DNA of 64,000 nucleotides from Mimachlamys varia (taxonomy: Eukaryota > Mollusca > Bivalvia > Pectinida > Pectinidae), in contig OX392529.1 of assembly GCA_947623455.1 (NCBI GenBank), positions 58,795,186 to 58,859,185 of the forward strand, given 5' to 3'. Of this stretch, positions 1 through 10,800 are shown piece after piece; position 1 is the stretch's first letter; every line of letters starts with the position of its first letter. The notes under the pieces are model-generated. The model searched no databases and was not told the origin of the DNA. It worked only from the letters and a program-made list of their open reading frames with translations. The translations under genes and the position numbers were made by a program.

Positions 1-24
1 ACTAGGCTAAGTTCATGATCAGTA

Positions 25-158
25 CAGTTGAGTGTAGACTAAAGGTTACACCCATGTGCACTCCGAGTGCACTCCGTTTAGACTTGGAGTGCACTCCATT
101 TGGACTCCATATGAACTTGGAGTGCATCCCTGGTCCACTCTGAGTCTACCTGGAGTCC
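25..158 (+). repeat. Left TIR of the 2.4 kb element
   Basis: It carries at least three versions of the 12-bp dyad GGAGTGCACTCC (one degraded to GGAGTGCATCCC), spaced by short T-rich or GTTTRGAC spacers. Such repeated dyads inside a TIR could be transposase binding sites; this is inference. Confidence 0.85.
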
Positions 159-2327
159 GATTTTTAAAGACATGAAATTCAATTCTACTCGGGGTTCACA
201 TTCAAATTACATAAAACACTATATAAGACATGTAGTTCTGTTTATAATAGATAAAAGATAAATATTAGAATCTACATTAAATTATGTTGTTTCATGTACA
301 AGGAATAAATATCTGGACTATTATTACATAACTTTATAATACACTTGTGTTGTGAACACATTGAACCAATTAACCTACATGTATATAAAGCTGTATAAAA
401 GACAGTATAATTTCAAGTTTTATGAAAGTTAATTGCATAATATTTAAAATGATATTGATAATATTTTTATAGAAGCAACAATGAATTAAACATTTTTTAT
501 TATGCATCTGAATGTCAAAAAACGTTTTTGTGTATGTGTCCATGTATATGCTATTATTTATCTATTTAAATATTATAATTAAACAAGTATTGGTGAAACT
601 TATTCAATTTTTAATGAATGAAAAAGTATGTTATATCATGTATGTTAGCTTTTTTTTTTTACACCAAAGGAAAAAGCTATTGTAATGAAGAAAGGTTTAA
701 CTTCAACTTCTATTAAAATCAGTTTAGCTTGTCGGAAAATGTCTCACTCAGCCAATATTATATATATCCTTGTATTTTTGTAAATAGGACACAGGTACAG
801 GGTGAGAACAATGGGTACTAATTACAGATAAGGCTATAGCCTGTTTTTGAAAAGTAACTATAATTCTCAGGTGACAACTCACCTGTAGAATGCTTCATCG
901 TATTAAATTTATTCCCTTTACAATGTTTATTAAAACTTTTTTTATGTTGTAAATTAAAAAGTATTTTCTATTGAAGGCTAAGTTTAACTTCAAATAAAAG
1001 AACAGGTAATTATTAGACTTGTAAATATTGAAAGAGACTATACTCGGTTTTGTCCAGGTAAAAATACAGGTAATATGAACCCTGGGTCTAGACTGTCAGG
1101 TTCATGTACCAGCAATTATAAATAAAGGTCAGACATGTATTTAAGGATTAAAGTTTCTTTCTGGTGGTTTATCAAAGGATAAAGTTCAGTAGGATATCGA
1201 TAGTTGGAATGGAATCAGCTATTATGATACTTACTGCGACATAAACATAAAAAAGACCCCATTAAAATGCTTCTTATTTACTTCTTAAATAAATTAACAC
1301 ATATTACACGGCATGATATTGATCGAGTCTGTAAAGTAGTGACGCGGCCTCGTGTTCAAATCGTAACGGCGCCAATAGGCGCGTGATCCACTGATTGTAT
1401 CGGAAAATAAAGTTCAGTAGGCATTCGTAGAAATGTATAGGCAATATACTATCAATTCCAAACATACTGTAAATATAAGGTATTATGAACTGTTCCCAAC
1501 AAACAATCAGGGAGCCCCGGGATTATTTTCTCCAGATCTTCACACCTTGTATCAGACCTGATACAGGTAAATTTTGACCAGGAGGGGTTGAGGCCTGATG
1601 GGGTCATTATCTAATTAGATGGCCAAGTGTAAGTCTGTCCAAATCTTAAAATTTGATCTGACCTGATACAGACAAAACATTGAATAGGGAGGGGACGGGC
1701 AACATCCAATTATCAAAAGCCATTCATTATTTAATGTGTTTTGAAGTTATTGTTGTTGCTTGAAAACTTTCAAATGTGAAACAGTACATCTTCTTCACAT
1801 TATACTTGAATGTCTAATGTTTTAATTAAAATATAACTTTCTTATAACATTATATTTTATTATAATTGAATTTATCACTACACGCCATTTAAAATCCACA
1901 CACAGATCTAGACTTCACATATTGTAAGACCACAAAGGACAAGTCAAATATATGTTGTGCTTGTTCCAAAATCCTTCTTTGCATTAATATTGTAAATCCT
2001 CGTGATTTAATCAGTTATTTTGTGTCTGTTATTTTCATTCAAAGTTTCAAATACAGTAAGTATACATTTTAAGGTTTTTTATATCAAGTTCAACAAATCT
2101 ATTACACAAATTATACAAAGATTAAACAGCAGACATAGTCTATATTGCTTGTTAAACAACTAAATAACAAACCTTTAATATAAACATCTTCAACAAACAT
2201 CAACAAAAATATGTATTAATAAATATTGATTGATCGATTTATATGATACATGTATATGTTGTACTATCTACAATTAAAAATGTAATATGAATGTGGCCAT
2301 TATATGTAGATGTATTAATGCCTGATA

Positions 2328-2460
2328 GGACTTCAGGTAGACTCGGAGTGGACCTGGAGTGCACTCCAAGTTCATACGGAGTCCAAATGGAGTGCACTCC
2401 AAGTCCAAACGGAGTGCACTCGGAGTGCACTTTGTGTAACCTTTAGTCTACACTCAACTG
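2328..2460 (-). repeat. Right TIR of the 2.4 kb element
   Basis: Inverted partner of 25-158. The order of dyads and spacers is the same, with substitutions such as CCCATG versus CAAAG near the outer end. The near-identity of the arms suggests moderately recent activity. Confidence 0.85.
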
Positions 2461-2462
2461 TA

Positions 2463-3970
2463 AGTTGGAAACTGATTGCGCAGCGTTGGAAAAAAAACCG
2501 GACCAGAAAAAAAACATTGAATAGGCCTACATATTTTATCATAGATTCATTGTGATGTTAGTTTTCATTGAAGTTTTGATTGGTCAGTTTTCGTTTTATT
2601 TTCGAAATTTTATAGGCGTCATCGATATCGGGTCTAGCAGTTAATTCAAAACAAAATTTATGAAATGACACATGCTAATAAAAACATGTGTGAATGTATG
2701 TGAACTTAACATTATTATAGTACATGCATATATGAGGCTACTTTAATTCATACTGACAATTGTTGATGAACTTTGTTTAAAATAGTATATTGTATGTACA
2801 TGTAACTTGTTGCTTAATTGGATTAGGGATACTTTTATTATACCAAAAATGACTTGTGTTCCCGCTATACAGTTGTATATATTACAATGTCACACATGAT
2901 CCATCTTGCGCACCTGAAGATTTCGCAATAACAAAGAAATCATTTTTGTTTTTCATGGAGACCACATAAACATTTATAATTTGTTTCGATATACATCCTG
3001 TACATCGAATGTAGGTAAAACATTGAACGTACCCCCTGTTTCACCCAGACGTAAACATGACATATGGTCTTGCATGTGTATATAGTCATTCTACAGTGTT
3101 TATCAATATTTTGAACACAATATTTCGTGTGTTTTTCTTTTTATCAGAATACATGTATATCAATAGACGATGAAAGGCTTCTCCTTTTTCCCCCTGAAGA
3201 GTACTGATTTAAATTTACAAATGTATCAGATTGTTAATATACTGTATGTTCAATCTGAAGAGTATCAATGCAAATGGGAAAGAATTTTTACCTGGTACGT
3301 TTTTATGTACATTGTTCGCCATCATGTGGATTGATATATTAAATTTGATGAAATGTATTTTCAAATTAATTTCATTAGTTATTTCTACAAAAGATTGAAA
3401 TGTTTGTGAACTCTTTTAAATGTCTTAAGTTAGTATAAAATCTCACTTTGGTTTGCTTCTTTTTTACATATTGTCTCCATATATATATATATATATTATC
3501 TATATATCTGATTAAGACGTTGAGTAATGCCTATTTTCTGTTTTAGGGAAACAGTTGAGCCTGTAAAGCAGTAACTGATAAGAGAATGGTGATGAGAAAT
3601 TAAGGATCTGACCCCCCCCCCTCTCTCTCATACATTTGAGGACATTATGACCTTTTTTCAAAAGAATTCTATTGACAGCGTCGAATCTGCTACAGAACTA
3701 GCTGTCAGTGGCTGTATTTATAATATAGTAAAAAGAAGGAATATTTAGCTTCAATTAACAAGAATAAACCATTTTATCTCGCTCATGAGACATGACAGAT
3801 AAGTCTACTTCCAACAGGAAACATTTTTCTTTCTTTAAAAATTATTTGCTGAATGGAGAACTCTGTTCATTATATAAGATTGACTGAATCATCAAATATT
3901 GATGCTGAAAACCTGATGAATGTGACTGATCAGATTTACCGACTCATAAAAGGATGTAATGTTGTAAACT
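2463..3970. other. Gene-free AT-rich stretch
   Basis: No coding frame, RNA gene or clear element was found. It holds a short TA microsatellite (about 3480-3497) and a C-run followed by CT repeats (about 3612-3630). Confidence 0.6.
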
Positions 3971-3974
3971 AATT

Positions 3975-4549
3975 TTAGTCATCGTGCTTTGTCTGCTGTT
4001 GTCCACCGTGCACCATCCGTAAACTTTTCACATTTTAAACTTCTTAAATTCCACCAGTGGGATTGAGCTGAAACTTGCCTGAAATGATCCTGAGATGGTT
4101 CCGACAAAGTGTTGTTATTTTTTGGGTCAATCCAAAATCCAAGATGGCCGCCACAGCCACCATCTTGAAAAACATATTTCAAACTTTATCTCAAGTTCAA
4201 CTAATGCAATTAAGCTGAAACCTACCTAAATATATCTTGAGATGGTCTCGAAAAAGTGTTATTTTTCGAGTCGGTCCGAAATCCAAGATGGCTGACACAG
4301 CCACCATCTTGAAGAACACATTTTAAGCTTTTTCTCAAGCTCCACTGGTGCAGTTGAGTAGAAAATTGATGGGTGTTAAGGAAGAGAAGTCCATTAAAGT
4401 GTTGTTATTTTCATGGTTGGAGAATATCTTGACATGGTAACCTATGCGGCCATTTGGTAACTTTATTGTGCAATCACTGTTTTACACATTAGTGTGATGT
4501 ACTTTCAATTGATAGTCAGATGACCGTTAAGGCCCTTTGGCCTCTTGCT
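3975..4549 (+). repeat. Bivalve-type interspersed repeat
   Basis: It opens with CATCGTGCTTTGTCTGCTG and ends with CCGTTAAGGCCCTTTGGCCTCTTG, a terminal motif I know from many mollusc repeats. Inside, a phrase of the type CCAAGATGGC...CACAGCCACCATCTTGAA occurs twice (about 4138 and 4284), showing an internal direct repeat of roughly 145 bp. A 67-codon open frame on the minus strand lies wholly within the repeat and is not a gene. Confidence 0.7.
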
Positions 4550-5084
4550 GTGTGTTCAGTTTGATCAATTTAATGATTTTAGTAATACTGTGACCAGGGA
4601 GCAAATGAGAGTTAAAAACATAAAAAACATTCTAAAAAGAAAGAAACTGTGGCCATGGTCGCCTACTTATTGTTGTCCAGTGGATTCAAAATTAATGCCA
4701 AATGCTTTGCATTAGAATAAATATAAGATCCCTGGTATACATTAATCTTTCGAAAGAAGTTTTAAATGCTCAGTATCAATAAAAAGGGTTACATATCTGT
4801 TATTTATTCTGCTCTATTTTAGTGTGTTAAGCTTTTGATATCAGAACTTTCTGAAAGATCACTTCCTTTACTAATACATGTATTGTTAAATTCTAACGAA
4901 ACTTTGAATATTATTAAGCAATATACAATTTGATGCAAATTCAAAATTGAGTTAAAAACATAGATACTGTAGTCAAATATTGAGCAAAGGCGCTTTGAAA
5001 CATCAATGGTCTTTGCTTTGTTACTTTGTTAGACAAGACCAGATTCACTTAATCAATAACGTGAATGAACTTCAAAGATTGATA

Positions 5085-5480
5085 AAATCTAAGCAAACGT
5101 GATTAGGGCCGAGACTGGAGATCAAATGTCCAGGTCACTTGGTCAATTCCAAGGTCACATTTTGTTGATTTTCATTGATTAACATTTTGTCATGACATTA
5201 TGAAGCAAAGTTAATCAATTTTAACCAAGGAGTCAGTCAAGCAAAAATCAAGGTCAACTGGTTCAAGGCCAAGGTCACAGATTGCTTAACATTATGAAGC
5301 AAAGTTGGCTAGAACTAAACAAGGTCATAGGAGTCAATTAACCACAAATCAGGGTCACTAGGTTTAACTATTTGGTTCAGTGTCAACGATTGATGGATAG
5401 CTACATGACAAAGGCCTTCGATGACCTGTCAGTATTCCAATCTGTAATTGGTTCTGTCTTCAGATTCCGAATTCCACAAT
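5085..5480 (+). repeat. Degenerate AAGGTCA-rich repeat
   Basis: Loose direct repeats of phrases such as CAAGGTCACA and TATGAAGCAAAGTT recur about every 80-110 bp. This resembles the internally repetitive part of the neighbouring bivalve repeats, but the edges cannot be fixed. Confidence 0.5.
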
Positions 5481-5613
5481 AAGTTGTGAATATGGCTTGA
5501 TGCAGATGAAACATGGTCAAAGATCTTGAATAAAAGCGACATCTACCAGTAATGTACATTATGTTAGCATTAGAGGAATGACTTTGGCTTCAATAGAGGG
5601 ATCAATACCATTT

Positions 5614-6491
5614 TAGGCCATCTGACTCTCTTTGGGTCAAATTGGCCTATAGTATCATGCTTCGTCCGGCATATGCTGTCTGCTGTTTGTCATGAGTAAA
5701 CTATTCCTTCAAATGACTTCTTCACAATAACTAAAAAACCTAGGGTGCTGATAGCATGCTGAGATGAAGGTAGACCAAGTTTTTTTTATAATGACCTCGA
5801 CCTACTTTCAATGTCACATGGGTCAAAAATCTTCAGGCAACTTCTCAATAACCGAAAGACCCAGTGTACTGATATTTCACCTATAGCATGCTTAGATGAA
5901 GGGCTACATAGTTTTATCAAATGGATGACCTTGGATGACTTTCAAGGTCACACGGGTTAAATGTTTCAAACAACTCTCAGTTACCTTAAAAGGCCCAGAA
6001 TGCTGATAATTGGCTAGTAGCATCCTTGGATGAAGGGCAACCAAATTTGTTCGAATGAATGACCTTGACCTATTTTCAGGGTCACACAGGTCAACTGTCT
6101 GAAAATTTTGAGTTTTCTTCTTGATAATCATAGAGCCTGGGGAACTGATATTTGACCTGTATCATGCTTGGATGATGATTGACATTTATAGACTCTCAAG
6201 GTCATAGGGGACAAATGTGTTAAAATCTTCTAGCAATTTCTACTCCGTAACCTTAAGGCTCAGGGACTGATATTTTCCTGTTATTATGCTGGGATGAATT
6301 GATATTAAGTTTGTTTATCAACCTTCATTCAAGGTCATATGGTTAAAAAATGTTAATAAATTTTGATTTCAGTTTACATGTGTATTACGTATGCAACAGC
6401 ATTTAAATAACTTTGCATTAACCAATGATAAAAATATATAGGTGACTGTTATTTATTGTCAGATAACCGTTTAAGCCCTTGGGCCTCTTAT
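5614..6491 (+). repeat. Bivalve-type interspersed repeat with ~132-bp internal units
   Basis: It starts AGGCCATCTGACTCTCTTTG and ends with CCGTTTAAGCCCTTGGGCCTCT, an inverted AGGCC/GGCCT frame. The phrase GATGAAGG and relatives recurs at 5763, 5895, 6029, 6171 and 6293, so the inner part is a tandem array of units of about 122-142 bp, each with a TGACCTTGACCTA-like segment. The 75-codon minus-strand open frame here is an accident of the repeat. Confidence 0.72.
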
Positions 6492-7237
6492 GTAATTTCA
6501 ACATTTGAAACATTGACGTCATAACATACAGGTCAAACTTGGTACTTTACTGCTGTCAATCCTATAAAGGAATACAATAAGTATATACAGTTTATGTATA
6601 TTAACACAAGAATAACTTCACAATGGTACCCTTTTACATTGAGTTATGCTTCATAATACATTTGTAAAAGTAGTACAAAATAATTCACAATTCAGTTCAT
6701 AATCTCTTTACAAGCCGATAATACCTTAACAAGAGTTTGATTTTTGAAGATCATTACAATTCTTTCACCATAACAGACTTATTTTTTTATGTTTCGTTCA
6801 GCATTCCACACTTTTGCCTTAGCTGACAGTACTTTCAGTACTTTGATTTATCTGTTTTGCCACAAGCTAATTAAGCGACCGCGAACCGCTAAAAGTTGTG
6901 CACACGTATTGGTGACGTCATAACGGGAACACAAGAAATTGGGTCCTATGTCTCTCTTTATAATAGTAATATTACGTCTGGTTGATTAGTGATCCAAAAT
7001 GTATTATACAATGCATTTAAGTGACGTACCATAATATGGGGGTGGGGGTGTGTGTTCTGAAATCGTCTTTGAAATAACTTTGTTTTGAACCTTTCATAAA
7101 AGTGTTTATTGATTGTTCAAATTCATTTTAATGGAACTATTTATATACGCTTCAAGAATGAATCTGATAATATCATGAATCTTATAATAACAGCTTTTGA
7201 ATATTGTACATCTCATGTTAGTGTCCATTATATTACG
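6492..7237. other. Gene-free stretch before the DDE transposon
   Basis: I see no gene here. A copy of ATTGGTGACGTCA, the same 13-mer that forms the core of the satellite in the right half of the window, lies at 6908-6920; it may be chance. A GT/G-rich run lies near 7038-7052. Confidence 0.5.
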
Positions 7238-7239
7238 TA

Positions 7240-7275
7240 AGGCCAAAACAAAAAATAGATGCGTTTACGGTCCGC
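7240..7275 (+). repeat. Left TIR of the 6.2 kb transposon
   Basis: AGGCC followed by an A-rich run, TAG and GCGTTTACGGT. It is followed by CCGCCGACC-type repeats (7272-7310) that could be subterminal binding sites. Confidence 0.7.
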
Positions 7276-7446
7276 CGACCGACTCTAATTTTTTCCGCCG
7301 ACCCTATCGTTTTTTCCTTCGGAAAATCCGGACCCGTTTTCTTATTAGTTAGAACAATCTTTATCAATAAAGCACTTGAACAAAATCCGATCAAAAGCTG
7401 CTTTATGTAAACGCTTCAGTGACTCAGACTTGATGTTATTATCAAC

Positions 7447-7853
7447 ATGGCGGGCGAATCGAGCGATTCAAGTGTATTGGCGTTAGATTTTTTAAAATGC
7501 CAACACTCAGAGGAGAAACGATTGATTATCCCCCTCCTCTACGCCACTACCTTTTTAGAGGTGTTCGACCGCTTCCATGGGGACACGATGGGCAAGTCCA
7601 CTTCGTTCCAGGTGGAAACAAAAACAAATTCTGGAAGAGGACACGATGTCTCGTCTTCATTAACTGTTGGCGAGATAGTTCACCTTTTTAATGTAAGACA
7701 CTTCGTTTTCACTTGCAATGGCGAGATTGGAGCAAAGGCGCAGCAACACACGGAAATCAACGTCCACGCTATGGTGGCGACAAAGAAAGCTGTAAATGCA
7801 TTCGAGCTAATGATGGCTGGCGGGAGGTCTCTCCCATCGAAGAAAAAAAGCAG
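7447..7853 (+). CDS. Exon 1 of the DDE-like gene
   Basis: It begins MAGESSDSSVLALDF and ends in a basic SLPSKKKS stretch. The donor is CAG|GTAAGTA, a near-perfect splice site. The last codon is split after two bases and completed by the C at 8283. No known domain is evident. Frames in other phases here are shadows. Confidence 0.75.
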
Positions 7854-10800
7854 GTAAGTACACAAAACAGAAAAGGAAAGAACACACGCATAATCGCAAT
7901 TGTGGTATGTTTCTGCTAGCATAAGGGAAACTGTACAACCACACTGCATTCCATATTTCCATTTTTAATTTAAAATACAATCTATCGTGTGCATGAGATA
8001 TAAAGATGATTTTTCCTATAGGAAAATATAGACAAAAATACTTCAATTACACAGTCCCAGAATATGTGTGTACTGTTGTGTGACAGAATGTTCCAATATT
8101 TTTTACTTGTGAACATTGTGGGATGAATCTCTTGTACAATATTTACTACAAGGAGACTTCATTAGGTCCGACCCTGGCATTAAATCTACTAATCATTAAA
8201 AATAAACTTTATACATGTGGTTTGCATTAAAAAATATGTAAAAACTGTCTGACAATGAATTTCCTGTTGTATGTATTTAAAGCTCTGGAATGAAAGCAGG
8301 CTTGAACAGAAAAGATGAGCTTTATAACAAGTTGGTAGACAAGTTTACGTCGGAAGGATTGGATTTCCCTAAATCTACAGCAAGCACCGATGGTTCATAT
8401 TTTGTCCAGGTACGACACAGCTGCAATACTATTTCAATATGAAATTAATTCTTTTGAGAAATATATGCTGTCGGTGTCATTATTTCAGTGATTTTATATT
8501 TTGTTTGTTGGTTTTTTTGGGTAGATAAAACGTGGAGCTTGTAAGTATACTTTAATAGTCTCTAGGTCTAATATCTACATCCTATGCTTTGTAGCTTGCA
8601 CATTACTTGTACACTATGTAGTCCTTTGTGTGAATAACCTACTCTGTCCACAGGGGCCAGTAACGTTACTGACCCCTTTGCTCAGTCTTTAAAAATAATG
8701 GTTGTGGTTTTATATATATATATATACAAATGTACAGTGGATTCCACGGAATTGTATACCAGATAATTGCATATTTAGGTTATTTTCTTACATATTCAGG
8801 TACAGAATCTCTTCCATTATATTTCTACCAAAAATAGTTTGGTATTTGCTTGGAACTTTTTTTTTCAAATTTAGTTTATATTGGCATCTATTTTTAAATT
8901 TAAAAAGCATATTAAAATTTACCAATTTCATGCATGTCTTTATCAATATCCTATCAAAATTTGTTGTTAAGTCATTTTTGATAATCTGGTTTAATAATGG
9001 CATATTTTTCATGACGAACCATGGTCTTCGAATTAACAGCAATCCACTGTACATACTTGCGTGTAATGCATGTATACCGCAAGGCTTAAATGCACTAGAA
9101 TGCAAACATATACGCTCAGTGACTGGTATTATGATGTATACCACAAGGCTAAAAATGCAGTAGAATGCAAACATATACGCTTAATCATATATTAAATATA
9201 AATGGTATTAACCTACGAGTTCTAATATAATCAGAACCAAGTAGCACATTCTGTCAGTGTTATTATGCATGTTCCTTGAAATAGGAAGTAGAAATTTACA
9301 CATCTGTCTTTCATTTTTAATTCCAGATTATTCACTTCATTCTTGATCTGATTTTGATGTTATATTTTCCACACAGATGTTCAGAACTAAGGTGCCTTGA
9401 ATTTTAGGGTTCCAATGCAAGTTAATTATCTGCATGCTATTTACTAGAAATAGAAAATAACTGCCATTTCTCCTGGTTACTGAAAATAGAAAATTATAAA
9501 ATCTAATATGTTGACTTATTATATTTAATACATATTTTTGCAGGTCATGTGCAATGCTCTGTGGTATACAACAAATCACCATGCAACTATTGACGACGCT
9601 GCAAAACACAAAGCTGAGGTACACTCCTTCCCCCAAGCATTCAGCACATTTGATGGGTTCAATGATATCAAGAGAAAGAAACATAAGGCATTACCAATGA
9701 CATCCTCAGAGCTCGCAAGTCATTCTGAGGCACTATATTCCTTACTAATGAAGCCGGTTATAAACAGTTCTGTAGCATGGAAAACAGCTGGAACTCAAAT
9801 TAATGAACTTGCAGACTGTCTATCTGCCTACAGTAATTATCTAAAGAAACAGACGGAGGCAATGTTAGAATACCATGCCAATGATCATCCTGCTCGGACC
9901 ATTGACAAAGATGCCACAGTGGAACATAGGCATAAGTGTTCTTTCGGTGTAAAGCCCTTGTACTCAATTCTGGATGAGGCCATGAAAACTGCAGGAGAAA
10001 ACAGACCAGTGTTCTTTGATGAATTTCAACATGTAGAAAACCTTTTCACTTCAAATCAACATCGGGCTAGATTTTTCGCTGATCTACAATTGTCTATGCC
10101 AGTTGATATGGTGCGTTTTAGTCCTGGTGGATCTTCTCTGTCCGTTGTCTGTCTGATGGCAGTGCAAGCATCGAGGTCACTGCCGGAAATGCTAACCCAA
10201 ACAGCAAGGTTTCTGCAAACGGCTCGGCCGAGATTGAAGGAATTCCATACTAGGGCACAGCGACGTCATTTTAAGGAACAATTGAAGAACGTTGCATCAG
10301 TCTTACCATCGGCATGCGACATGATTTACTGGCAATGGATGCTGCTGTTGCTGCTCATCCCATCACACAGGAAAGGTTACGCTTGATATTTTTGGGCAAC
10401 ACTGGTCTCGTCAGAGATTTACGGAGCTTGAACCCTGGTCGTCCTAGTGGCAAGTTTGACACATTCTTTGATGCACTGTCTGGACAGATTGAAAACATTA
10501 CTGCAGCAGATGACCGGCGTCATGGGGTTGCCCATCTATCCGAGTTTATATCTCTAAAAGAGATGATAACAAAGGCAAAGGATGAATGCCCAGACGGAAC
10601 GCCAATTCCATCAAAGAGCCTTGTTAGACTTCAGTTTGCGCCCAGGAACCCGTAGCCAAAACAGCATACAACTTCACATCAAGAATAAACGTGCAGCATA
10701 AAATACAACGCCGCCAGTTACGAGTGTCTCATCCTGACGACCATTACTGCAATGCACAGTTTAAGTATCTCAAACAGAAAGCCATTAACCAAAAGAACTG

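Larger units (their letters stand above)
25..2460. mobile_element. Non-autonomous DNA transposon, 2.4 kb, long TIRs, TA flanks
   Basis: The first 134 bases (25-158) match, inverted, the last 133 (2328-2460) with only a few differences. Both ends start CAGTTGAGTGTAGACTAAAGG-like and are flanked by TA (23-24 and 2461-2462), as expected of a TA-duplicating element such as the Tc1/mariner group. The TIRs are built from repeats of a self-complementary motif, GGAGTGCACTCC and variants. The 2.2 kb interior is AT-rich and shows no convincing coding frame; a 63-codon open frame at the right end is only the TIR read through. I infer that it was mobilised by a transposase encoded elsewhere. The superfamily is not settled by the ends alone. 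Confidence 0.88.

Noticed and set aside
1320..1410. tRNA-like GTGTTCAAATCGTAAC segment as a SINE head
   Set aside because: Only a weak B-box match; no A box at a proper distance and no SINE body.
2239..2430. 63-codon minus-strand open frame
   Set aside because: It is the right TIR of the 2.4 kb element translated (GVHS/STP repeats).
2820..6960. Possible TIR pair from TTGTGTTCCCGCTAT and ATAACGGGAACACAA
   Set aside because: Only about 15 bp match, the flanking sequence does not align, and no target duplication is present.
8702..9174. Open frames of 153 and 128 codons on opposite strands
   Set aside because: They lie within the nested TIR element in an intron, are AT-driven (F, I, L, N, K rich) and overlap each other.
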